The notes beneath the pieces were generated by a model. It was not told where the DNA came from and ran no database searches. It saw only the letters and a program-made list of their open reading frames with translations. A DNA stretch of 64,000 bases from Diphasiastrum complanatum (lineage: Eukaryota; Streptophyta; Lycopodiopsida; Lycopodiales; Lycopodiaceae). The translations under genes were made by a program, and so were the position numbers. Of the stretch, positions 13,701 to 23,992 are shown piece after piece. The stretch is taken from the NCBI GenBank assembly GCA_029204225.1, contig CM055112.1, positions 903,852-967,851 on the forward strand, read 5' to 3'. How positions within the stretch are numbered: the first letter of the stretch is position 1; every line of letters begins with the position of its first letter.

Positions 13701-14659
13701 ACAACTTTTCCATCTGTTTCTGCTGGGTCTTCCCAAGTTTCTCGAACTCATTGAGCATCATTTCTGTAGTAGCATTGGCATTCGTTGATGCAATAGTGGT
13801 GGATGTCGTAGTAGTCTACCCTGATGTATAAGACAACATACCGACATTCGGCTCATCATATGAATCTTCATCCTCCTCCCGAACTGCATTGTCCATCGCA
13901 TTTTGCAAAAGTGCATACTCATTATGGAATTTCAGTTCACGTCTGATCCGTTTAGGTAGACCTGACAAAAACCACATAATCATGGCATTTTCATTAATCA
14001 GCTCAGGCTCACATTCAGATCTAAGATGTTTCACCTTTCGATGTAATCTCAAACCATTTTCCGCTTTCCCATTTTAATTTTACTTAAAAGTAGAAAAGGG
14101 TCTTCCATAAACTTCCGCGGTTTGAACCGTGTGATAAGGGCTCGTTTAACAATCTCCCAATCTATATGCTCAGTTTCATCTTGGTTATAGTACCAATCTT
14201 GTGCTGCATCTGTTAAGGCCATAGGAAACAGCTTAAGTTTATCTTGAGGATAAATCTCACCATAGACCTCACAGGATTCAGCATAGATCTGAAGAAATCT
14301 AACTGGATCTATTAATCCATTATATTTGGGTAGATCCAATCGGAGTGCTCTTCTAACAATAATTGGATTGACCTTTTGTGGAGCACCTTCAGGAGCAGCT
14401 CCAGGGGCAGCCATCTTACAGATTTAGATCAAATTGATAATGCGATTGGATATAGATTTTTTCAAAAAACTATCTCAGATTAGATCTGCTAGCTCTATTC
14501 CACTTTTTAAGAATCTGATTCTATATGATGAAAAGCTACCCAAAATTTGATCAATCGATACTTCTCAAAAATGATAAATCTCTCAGAGTCTAATTCAGAA
14601 TATATCAGATTTGATCCAAATTTTGACAGAGACTTGATCTAGAAAATCAGAAACTAAAA

Positions 14660-15225
14660 CTAGGACTGGCAAAGGTTCTCTAGGCAAAAGTTGTCTCGAC
14701 GAAGGTTAAACAATGCTATTTTGGAATAAAAACTCTCTAAATACTTTTCTGGCAATTTCTTGGGAAATAACCTTCATCGACTTCTCAGATGGAAGGTCTG
14801 ACACACATAAAATTATGGACAACTAGGCGAAGGTTTTTGACACAAGAAAATATAGTTTTAGTATTTTGACAAGGGTAAAAATCAAGATTTTTTGTGATCT
14901 GATCAAGATGAATCTTCGTCGAACTCAAAAATAGTAGCTTACTATAAATAGAATATTTTGGAAACTTGGCGAAGGTTTTGGTGAAGGATCAAGAGTAATA
15001 CTGGTAATTTTGCAAAAAAGTGATTTTTTTGGCAAAAATATGACAATATGACAACTGATTCTCTGGAAACCTTTCTATTTTTGGTATTATTCTTCACCGA
15101 CCTGGCAGTGGATAGATTTGAATCACATCTAAGAACAGTGAATTGGGTGAAGGTTATTTTTCTGTATTGTTTAGGGTTTTGACAAAACCGAAGGTGTCTG
15201 CAACTCGACGAAGGTTTCCTGAAAG
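14660..15225. repeat. Dispersed AACCTTCGCCGA-like motif array in Gypsy D leader
   Basis: Words related to AACCTTCGCCGA, or its complement TCGGCGAAGGTT, recur in both orientations at about 14668, 14697, 14769, 14825, 14910, 14966, 15093, 15143, 15186 and 15210. The spacing is irregular (roughly 25-130 bp) and there are no long tandem units. The same word recurs downstream of the pol region at 27.43-27.78 kb. No function is known to me. Confidence 0.55.
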
Positions 15226-15535
15226 AGGGTAAAAAGTTATGAGCTCTGATGACGCTTTTTGTCACTTTTTGACCAAATTTGACAGATTTGACCGATTTTT
15301 GTTATCTTCTTTGATATCTCAAATCCAAATGGAACTTAAGATTGGTAATTTGGATAACTTTCCATGTTTAATAATCAGATTAGATTTCAAACAAGCAAAT
15401 CCACTCAAATCTAGCAAAATCAATCCCAAACTAACCCTACAATGCAGTTTTAACACTATTCATGCCACGACAAGATGCCTATTGCAAGCTAACCATCAAC
15501 CAAAACATGCTACAAACTGAAGAATTGGCGTAGCT

Positions 15536-15553
15536 CCCCGACAACGGCGCCAA
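15536..15553 (-). other. Primer-binding site of Gypsy D
   Basis: On the minus strand this reads TGGCGCCGTTGTCGGGGA, a word well known just inside the 5' LTR of plant Tat/Athila-type Gypsy elements. It lies 3 bp inside the LTR end at 15557. It fixes the element's direction and the inner boundary of LTR D. Confidence 0.85.
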
Positions 15554-15556
15554 AAT

Positions 15557-16315
15557 TGTAGTGGGTTTCTTTCCTTGACTAACCTGAATCCAAGATCTAG
15601 TCAATCTAGCATCAAAGAGACAGAGTTAGTTGTCACGCGTAGGTTTGTTCCCATGAGAGCGATAGTATAGTTTAGATTTCAACATGAATGGAGGATCTAA
15701 CACTAACATCCATTAACACTAAGCACTAACACTACATCCATTGACCCTACTTCCATTAACCCTAAATCCACAACAATGATAGAAACTTACTCTTCTCTCT
15801 CTCCCTTTCTCTCTCACAAAAAGCCTAAGAAATAGCAATCCCAATAATGATCAAATCCAACAATTAGAAAAATCCAAAGAAAGCATGAGAAATGGAGGAA
15901 AAGAGAGGAAGAGTAAGGACATTCATCAATCCATTTCTAAAGAGAACCAATCTGCTTTATTGAAATGAGAAAATGAACATGAGGAACAACTCAAGTTGGT
16001 CTTTTTTTATAGTAGAGAGGAGGACCCTGGCCTCTGAATCCTATTGGTCCAGTCTTGCCTCTCTTTTTATTCAAATTTAAAAAAGTGTGGGAACCATCAA
16101 ATTTGGAGGGAAACCCAACTTTATCCACTAACTTGACATTTAGGCCCTGCAACATTAAAAGTCCTGCAAAAAGGCCTAAAGTCCTTTTATTGACTTTAAA
16201 CTAATCAATCAAATAACTATGTGGTCATCGGGTTGGACTTACACACACAGGGTGCCAAATCCCTCTTTCTTATTAACTAGGGTTAGGGTTGCCTTGGGAT
16301 CCGCAAACCCTCCAA
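15557..16315 (-). mobile_element. LTR D, 5' LTR of fossil Gypsy D
   Basis: This is the proposed 759-bp LTR on the minus strand, from TGTTGGAGGGTTTGCGG (16315) to CCCACTACA (15557), so the ends are TGT...ACA. The inner end is fixed by the primer site. The outer end is inferred from the terminal motif only, because no second LTR of this family is found in the window. The age cannot be estimated from an LTR pair. Confidence 0.65.
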
Positions 16316-17597
16316 CAGAGTGGCCGAGCCCTCCTCGAGACATCTGATTGTTACGGTTTTACCGTTTTACCTTACAGATCATCTGAGAGTCTAAGACTCT
16401 GATCGAACAATACTGAGACTCGAGAGTGAGAGAGAAACACGCTGAGGCTCTGAGGCTTGAGAGCTCCAACCTCCACTGCTCCAACCTCCGGCCCTCCAAC
16501 CTCTGCCGCTCTATTAACTGGAGCCTGGCTCTCTCCATGAGTCCATAGCCAGTGGGCCAACACACCGTGCACACCTGTCTTAGGCTCTTAGTTGCAGCAG
16601 CGCAAGTTCACAGGTCCACTCCACGGTGCACACCTGCCTTAGCTGCAGCAGCACAAGTTCATTAGTGCAGACTCCATGGTCCACTTTGAGTCTTCGGAGA
16701 CTCGGCTCCATAGCAGCATCTGTCATCTGACTCTTTGACCATCCCCAACAGACCAGCCGACAGCCTCCAGCCTCATCATCAGTTGCTCTGCCAGGTATTT
16801 TATAAAATATCGGTGATGAGTATTGTATGAGCATACTTTTGATGATTGAAGCATAAACAAGAAAAATAAGTAGAGCATATATAAATTTTGATGATTGAAA
16901 CACAAATAACATAAGAAATGAATTCGTAGAAGGCTGAAAGCTTGAAGCCTAAAAACTAGTAAGAAGATGATTGGGTGAGAATTAGAATGCAGAGATGAAA
17001 TCGTGGATTTAACTGTACAGTGTATAGATGTGTAATGAGGTGGTGTCAGGCGTTTGAGTCATAACTCGTGGCAACGGGTGCCAATATTTGTACATGTGAT
17101 GCACATCTCTTGGTAAGTTACTTTTTTCTCATGATGATTCCTTGAGTTGTGTGAGCGACAGTTCACTGATTTTTGAAAGTTCAAAGTCTGAGTGATTCCA
17201 TGTTTTTTTACTTTTATAATCTGATATTATGCTTTGGAAGTCTGGAGTCCTCTCATTAAACTTGTCATTGAGACTTTATGGGAACTGTATTCTAAGGAAT
17301 CTCGAACATAACAAAAACTTTATTGCCTTAAAGGGACGAACAATGCGAAAATCCCACTTCCAAATTCTTCAAACTTCTATCAAGTGAATTAAAAGCGAGT
17401 GAGTTATTTTTTAAAAAACATGTAAGTTAGGAATTCAAAGCTACAATGTATTGTGCAGAAGCCCACATTAAGGCTTCAGTGAACATTAGAAATCTGAAAA
17501 AAGCTTTAGAAACTTGAACAGTGGCGTGGTAATCTACATAATCATTTGATTATATTTCATGTTAATGTTTTGCAATATGTAAAGCTTCCAAATCGCA
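16316..17597. other. Unassigned, GC-richer stretch then AT-rich DNA
   Basis: From 16380 to 16790 the sequence is GC-richer than its surroundings and contains two related segments (about 16562-16585 and 16622-16645, GTGCACACCTG). It ends in CAG/GTATTT, which could be a splice donor. No reading frame there resembles a known protein. The remainder to 17597 is AT-rich with nothing recognised. It could be a non-coding exon or decayed repeat. Confidence 0.3.
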
Positions 17598-17788
17598 GGT
17601 CAAATTAGCATATTCCAAGCATATTGACGCATTAGTGAATGCAACTGTTGCTTTCTTTTCCAATAGCTGCAAGAGGCAGTTTCTTTTACGTACGTTACAA
17701 GAAGAACTGGCTTTGATTTGTAAATCAGAAAAGGATTACTTGAAGATTCAAGTAGAGAAAACAATTTTAGAAAACGGTTCCATTAACC
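17598..17788 (+). pseudogene. Possible exon of a hAT-transposase-like protein
   Basis: After a candidate splice acceptor (AATCGCAG at 17590-17597) the frame VKLAYSKHIDALVNATVAFF, continuing NSCKRQFLLRTLQEELALIC, stays open for about 60 codons. It then runs into unrelated, low-complexity sequence. The pattern of a short helix, aromatic FF, Ser-X-Lys-Arg-Gln and a leucine-rich helix recalls the segment before the catalytic core in hAT-derived proteins. I see no DDE core, BED finger or dimerisation domain nearby. The call rests on pattern resemblance only. A chance open frame remains possible. Confidence 0.3.
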
Positions 17789-17931
17789 ATTCCTGTGACA
17801 TCGTCCATATAAAGTCCTCACAACCATATCTCTCTCTCTCTCGGGTTCCTGGCGCGCGCAGACCCTCCACTTCGGACCTCGATTTTTCTGGAGGAACTCG
17901 AGGTGAAATGTGCGTGTGTAACGGGGAGGAA

Positions 17932-17961
<30 letters not shown>
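17932..17961. repeat. Thirty-base G homopolymer
   Basis: An uninterrupted run of 30 G lies on the plus strand. It creates a spurious poly-Gly frame on one strand and poly-Pro on the other. A run of this length is unusual in plant DNA and is also a site where sequencing and assembly lengths are unreliable. Confidence 0.95.
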
Positions 17962-17962
<1 letters not shown>

Positions 17963-20066
17963 AGTTAAACTTAAGTTTGCTTTTGGTTGTAGAATGAGTT
18001 GCATGGCGAGGGGTGGTTTGCAAGATCGGCTTGCTTTTTATGGGCTCCGATTTTTGTTTTTCATGTGCACTTTAGTCATTTTTGGACTACAGAAATGCAA
18101 ATGCAGTTAATGTGTTTGGTGAATTGTAATGGCTTAAATAGCGAAGTGAAATAGTTTTAGGATGCATACCTTCATTTTTTCCGTATATTTGTTGCATGGA
18201 TCCATTTTGCAAAATCATTGGTATAAATTTTATAAGCATGATATTGTCCATTAAAATTGCATATTTTGGACAAGTGCTTTATCAGGAAAATTATACCCGT
18301 AATGATTTAACCGAACATAAAATTTTTGAATTTTTTGGTTTGTCATTTGCAACACAGATAGAGTGAAATTCTAAAGAGGGGAGGCAATTGAACATTTGCT
18401 CGACATTGCTCGACAGTGATGACCCCCTGAATATATTAAACCAATGGTTTCAATTTTAAACCATGGTGTGTTGGAATTTCATCTGGGCAATAAATTGAAA
18501 AAATTGAATGCAAAATCTATTCAATCAATAAATAGTCATTACGATTACAACTTGGGCTTAAAAATGGAAATTTTTTCCAGTGAGTAAAGCCCATAAGTTG
18601 TTATTGACTGGATAAATCGTTGGTCAAGCTACTTTAGCTTATGCAACGTCCCAGATAAAAAAACTGAATTTCGTCGGTTCTTGTTTTTTTGCTTTGGGTG
18701 AGGCCTCCTCGTAGTAGAGGACACAATCCATAGAAGTATAAAAAAGGAGCACCATGAAGAGGATCTTAAGGAGTCTTCTCAAGGTTCAAGTGTGCCAAGG
18801 ATTGAGGAGGAGAGATCTTCTCAAGTTGTGATTCCAAAAAGAAACTCAAGAAACATGGTTGATTCCATGTGGCTCACATTTCAAGGGAAAGAGGAGCATA
18901 TCTCATGTGTTATACATCTCATACTTACTTCTCTTATGTCATTTGATAGATCAATTTGCTTTAGTGAGATCATTGCATCTCCAAATTGGAGTAAAGCCAT
19001 ACTAGTTGAGTATGAAGTCTCTCAAGAGAAGAAAAGAGATCTCTTATTTTTTTCTAAAATAATTAATTGAATTGGGCTGAATTCCTACAAGAATTCCTTA
19101 AGGCTTTTTCACAATTGACGAATTAGATTCGCTTTGATTAACTGTAGTGGGCAACCAAGAATGTGAATTCTTGGATTTTTCGGCCAAGGTGTCATTTTTT
19201 TCAAAAACATGCACGGCCAGAAATGACCAAGAAGCCTAAGATGAAAACAAAAATGGAACAAAAAAGTTGATTTTTTATGTTCTTGAAGTCGTGGGCGTAC
19301 CAACACTATTCGTAAGGACAAGAAAAAAGCCGGTTCATTCTTCCCCATTTCTAAATCTGTCACTTTGAGTCTTACGGTGACCGTAAAGATTGTGAAAAGG
19401 GACGAAAGAATGTTTGTTTGAGTGAAGTTAAAATTTTTAATAAATTCCAAAAACTTCATATAATTGTACTATTTTTTTGACACTTTGATCAGGAAAAGGA
19501 GGGTCTTCGTGGAGGAAGAACCTGTGGTATGGGATGCAGGCGATTCCAAAATGAAGACCTAAAACTAACTAGATCACTTGACTATAATATGGCTGTGAAT
19601 CTTAGTGATGCCAAATACTATCGGTCATAAAACGGGCGTTTTGTCAAGAATTTGAGATATTGGTCATGACCTCTTTTTAACAGGATATCTCAAATTCACA
19701 AAACAAAAAGTCCGACAAGCTATTTCTTTGTAAAAGATATATTGGTGAATTTCTAACTCTTATTAACCCGATTTTTTGTGATTTCTTAGAAGGTAAGTTT
19801 GATTATTCGTTGACCAAGGACGATGTCACATAAATGGTTAATGAAACCATTTTCTAAAATTGTTTTCTCTACTTGAATCTTTGAGTATTCCTTTTCTGAT
19901 CTACAAATCAAATTGTCAAGCTTGGTAATAAAGAAGATCTTTTGTTAAGTCACTATGTTGGGACATCATTGGTATTTGCTTATAATGATGCAACACTTCT
20001 TTTGGCTTTCAAGATTTTCTCGGATCTTTTCTTAGACTCTTCTCTTGGGCAAATCTCAAATGATCG
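17962..20066. other. Unassigned AT-rich region
   Basis: I recognise no gene or element. A 92-codon plus-strand frame at 18792-19070 contains a basic stretch followed by SEIIASPNWSKAILVEYE. That vaguely recalls the linker between integrase and RT in Copia elements (a conserved tryptophan in a segment of that kind), but it is too weak to call. The minus-strand frame at 19109-19459 has no coding character. Confidence 0.35.
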
Positions 20067-20212
20067 GCACCCCTTGGAAGTCTCTTGGTGATCTTTTCAG
20101 ACTTGCATAATGTCGATCCCCATCCTGGGTACACTAGACATTCTCACATGCAAACCGTAGCATTTCCTACATATCAAGTAGGAAATTTGCTACTTTCTGA
20201 AACTTGATCGAC
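20067..20212 (-). mobile_element. Internal fragment of element C next to its LTR
   Basis: This 146-bp segment matches 21151-21300 in the same orientation (about 93 % by eye). The matching segment lies inside the internal region of element C. Here it is joined directly to the LTR at 20213. It suggests that more than one copy of element C existed in tandem, or that the copies recombined. Confidence 0.7.
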
Positions 20213-22422
20213 TGAGAGTCCTCAATCCAAGGATCATATTCTAAGCATGCCAGTCACAAGCAACACAAGGGAACCTGATGGTGGACAAACCAATTCAACC
20301 AACCTAGATCGAACGGATCTAGTCCCCCAAGCTATGGATCAATCACAAAGAGGAGTATGGCATCACACCAGCAGCATCGTGCCATCGGTTATGCTATCAA
20401 GCATACACTAGTGAGAGCCCAATAGGTATACTTATACCCTCCAAGGCCCATGCACCACTAGTAGTGCACTGTGACACCGCATTGGACACCTCTGTAGCCT
20501 ATCTAGGCCACGTCATCCAGTTCCCCAATGACTCGCTGATAGACCCATACAGATCCACCATCAAGTGTTTTAGGCCTACAACCATTAATTATGACCATGT
20601 ACACATAAGGGCCCCAATTCCCTTATAGTCACAATTAACTTATGGGTTGTTGGTCTACCGGTCCCTAGCTTGGACACGCTACATGAGACCAGTCATGGGC
20701 ATGATATTCTTCCCCCTTATTCAAGTTTTGTCCTCGGAACTTAAAAATGAGAAAGTTTCTCCTTAAGCTTCCATTCTGTTTTCAAGAATCGTCATCGTCT
20801 GTACATCCCTTCCATCGAGCCAGATGCTTGGTGATTATACGATTTCACAATCGTTTAGTTCTTGTATCAAAGATCTTTCCGGGTACAAGCAGAGTCACAC
20901 CTGAAGATTCATCTAACAGGTCCAATCGATCTCCAGATCCAAGATGCTCTCCTTCACGTAGACTCTTTCAAAGACTGCTTACATGAAATAAAAGATGCAC
21001 TTGAGATCCATTTGGGAGTTTCGATTGGTACGCTAAGGATCCGATCTTTTTCAAGATCTAACACGGTCCTCTAAATTTTAGGGAACAATATAGTGCTTGT
21101 CGGTACACATTACACTCGAATCCTTTCGGATTCTCAAAAATACCCAATCCCCCACTTGGAAGTCTCTCGGTGATCTTTTCAGACTTGCATAATGTCGATC
21201 CCCATCCTGGCTACACTAGAAATTCTCACATGCAAACCATAGCATTTCCTACCTATCAAGTAGGAAATCCGCTACTTTCTGAAATTTGATCGACTGAGTC
21301 TCAACCGCAATGGGTGACCTAGGCTCAAATTTGTACATAAGCATAAACGGGCTATAACTGGTAACCGAATAACAAGGATAACATCCTCTCCGAGGAGATT
21401 GCTACAATATGAATACATATCTTAACTAATATTCTGATCACGTGAGTAATCCTTTTTTTCAATGACCAAGTATAACTAGAATCTGAATTAGGATTCGTCA
21501 ATCCTAATTCATCGGATTATTGTCCTAAACTCAATAAAAGAAGGCAACTACCAATAATTAGAAGAGCTCAAGTTCAGAGTCATCTCTAGTTTAGCAAATA
21601 CGGCCACCAAAAGCCACCAGTGAACTTCGAATCGTGAATGTTCATAATGTCACTTTGGTAATCCGTAAATCCTAACCAAATGCTCTAATTACTTCATCTT
21701 TACCCAAATAAACATAGTCAATTTGTTAAGATGGCCAATCATTACCAAAATTCCACTATCATGTAATTCATCCGGGGTAATCTACCGTGAACACAATCTC
21801 CTCCTATGGATTAGGTATATCTTCGAATTTGAGTTATGATTCGCCAATCTTGACTCTCTAGATTCCTGAGACCATACCATATCATAAGAGTACAATACAA
21901 TTCTTAAAAGACACATGGCTCTGATACCAATATAAAGTCCTCAATCCAAGGATCATATTCTAAGCATGCCAGTCACAAGCAACAACAAGGGAACCTGATG
22001 GTGGACAGACCAATCCAACCAACCTAGATCGAACAGATCTAGCCCCCGAGCTATGGATCATTCACAAAGAGGAGTATGGCATCACACCACTAGCATCCTG
22101 CCACTGGTCGTGCTATCAAGCATACACTAGTGAGAGCCCAACAGGTATACTTATACCCTCCAAGGCCCATGCACCACTAGTAGTGCACTGTGACACCTCA
22201 CTCGACACCTTTGCAGCCTATCTAGGCCATGTCATCCAGTTCCCCAATGACTTACTGATAGACCCATACAAAATCACCATCAAGTATTTTAGGCCGACAA
22301 CCATTAATTATGACCATGTACACATAAGGGCCCCAATTCCCTTATAGTCACAATTAATTTACGGGTTGTTGGTCTACCGGTCCCTAGCATGGAAACGCTA
22401 CCCGAGACCAGTCATGGGCATG
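20213..22422 (-). mobile_element. Short LTR element C (fossil, non-coding interior)
   Basis: Two direct repeats of about 490 bp (20213-20702 and 21931-22422, about 95 % identical) flank a 1.2-kb interior. At 21916-21930 the minus strand reads TTGGTATCAGAGCCA, a tRNA-Met-type primer site adjacent to the right repeat. At about 20703-20722 the minus strand has a purine tract (AATAAGGGGGAAGAAT) adjacent to the left repeat. The element therefore reads right to left. No gag or pol motif is seen in the interior, so it is a non-autonomous or shrunken derivative. The purine-tract context (GAGGACAAAACTTG) resembles Gypsy elements. Confidence 0.75.
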
Positions 22423-22494
22423 AAAGAGGGGGTGCGCCAAATCATACCAAAACTATAGGTGAAGCTCGGCAGACAAAAACTTGGATGGCTCAAC
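22423..22494. other. Spacer between element C and LTR A
   Basis: This is a 72-bp unassigned sequence. Its last five bases (22490-22494, TCAAC) match, as reverse complement, GTTGA at 462-466 and form the target duplication of Copia A. Confidence 0.7.
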
Positions 22495-23346
22495 TATTAG
22501 AATTTAGCAATTTTCACATGGTTTTTTTGATGTATTTGACATCTATGTGGATTCACACATGTGAGGACCTGTCCACGCATGTGAAATGACACTTGTAATA
22601 TTCAGATCCATTTTGATTAGATTTCATTTGAGTCAAATATGACATCTCCTAAATTATAGGAGTTTGGTCCTAGATTGTAGAAATCTAGAAGGTCAACACA
22701 AACCGCCAAACAATGGATGATGTGACAAACTTCATAGATCTTATCCAAAGTGAATATGGATAAGTAAAATGAGCTGTCCCACACGTGCTAGATCCAGCTT
22801 AGAGAGAGATTATGGTGATTGTGTACTTGATCCATATTGGATCCATTGTGAACCTAATGATGAGAAACATTGGTTTGTGAAGCAATCTTGGTGTTTTTAC
22901 TCTCTTAAGTACTTTCTTTGTGGATGAATGCTTAATAAATCATAAGTAAACTATTTCTCTATTATCAAGTCGTACTGTAGCTGTACTTCACATGTGTGAA
23001 GCCATGGATCGTCATTTCTTAATTGTTCTTGCTTGGAATCACAAAGATTGTAGAAGCTAGTCTTGATATAGATCAAGATCCCAACCTACCAATCACTGAT
23101 CATTTGTAGATCAAATTCAGTCCTTAAAGTCTGAAATTTAATATGGTATCAGAACCAAGTTAAAGAGCTTTGTTGATGATCCAAATATCTTCACTTTGGT
23201 GAAAGCATTGGTGCTAGATTCATTTTGAAGGAGGGCAAACTTTAGTAAAAGTTTACTTGTGAAGTTGAGGTTCAGATTAGTGTGTAAAGTTCAGATGTAC
23301 TTCTCACACATGTGAGAGGCTGCTGGAGTTTTACTTTCACCAAAAC
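22495..23346 (+). mobile_element. LTR A (5' copy), primer site and leader of Copia A
   Basis: The LTR spans 22495-23143 on the plus strand and is the partner of 467-1135. It is followed by TGGTATCAGAAC (23144-23155), the usual Copia primer-binding site complementary to initiator tRNA-Met. A 190-bp leader then runs to 23346 and stops at AAAAC, where LTR B begins. The leader's continuation is at 5466 and leftward on the minus strand. The outer two bases have drifted from the expected TG. Confidence 0.85.
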
Positions 23347-23992
23347 TGTGAAGATTATTAAAATATTATCTTCCTATCTCGAGTTTGGGGTCATGTCCAT
23401 GATGATTTTCACTATATTTCATGTTGTACATATAAGGAGTGTGAATTGAGCACATATCCTTCTAGTTTAGCTCAGATTTGAGTTAGATATGTTCAATTAT
23501 GATGATATGCAGATGTTTAGATAGCATGCAAAGTCTTACTGTATGCATGCAAGCCACATGCAATCAGTGCATGCAACATGCAAAGTAGTTTATGTGATCT
23601 ACACATGTCTAGGCAATTTTATGAGTTGACATGCACTACATGCACCATACATGCATGCAGTTACACATGTGAATCTCTGGTAGGTGAATTAGTTCAGTTA
23701 AATGGACTTTCCATGCAACTCCAATGTAGGAATTTGAGTCTCTCTCATGTAGGGAATGCTGGGCATGTTTTGCCATTATTGTGAATATTGAGATTTTGGT
23801 GTTTTGGACTCATTCTCTCTCTACCCAAGTTTTCTATGTATGATTTTCTCTCTCTACCCAAGAGCAGCTTCTTTTTCCCATACTGAATACTTAGAATTAT
23901 TTTTGACATTCATTTCTCATAGTGAAGAGTTAGATTTTTACATCAGATGTATGCCATTGTGCTCTTGCCTTAGATTTTTCAAGCATATTCAG
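23347..23992 (+). mobile_element. LTR B, 5' copy (partial) of fossil Copia B
   Basis: It starts TGTGAAGATTATT directly after the AAAAC target duplication (23342-23346) and follows LTR B at 5467-6595 in reverse complement. It is shorter than its partner and similarity fades near 23992. It retains the RY-word cluster. Identity to the partner over the shared parts is about 95 % by eye. Confidence 0.85.

Larger units (their letters stand above)
8612..15556 (-). mobile_element. Gypsy D, 5' and central part (fossil gag-pol)
   Basis: This is a Ty3/Gypsy element read right to left. After the primer-binding site and a long leader (15535-14415) come gag (14414-13816 and on to about 13300), a cysteine-rich knuckle (about 13180-13060, CCDCGYGHCYEDC), a long linker, and an aspartic protease region starting at DGGSGA (about 12390) and continuing to 11550. 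RT follows with FLDGFSGYNQ, MPFGLCNAPSSFQRVM and YLDDLG (about 11040-10260), then RNase H (about 10255-9130). Last is the integrase zinc-binding region ending at PFEKW (about 8900-8612). RT and part of RNase H appear twice in tandem. The RT type and primer site fit the Ogre/Tat/Athila group. About ten interruptions are visible, so it is a dead copy. The rest of integrase is at 26.34 kb on the other strand. Confidence 0.88.

Noticed and set aside
17748-18023. Proline-rich minus-strand protein
   Set aside because: The proline run is only the complement of the 30-base G homopolymer.
19109-19459. 116-codon minus-strand frame
   Set aside because: Its composition is low in complexity and rich in Phe/Leu/Lys as expected from AT-rich DNA. 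No motif and no splice context.
20747-21074. Plus-strand frames inside element C
   Set aside because: They are opposite to the element's direction, short and overlapping, and without domain signature.
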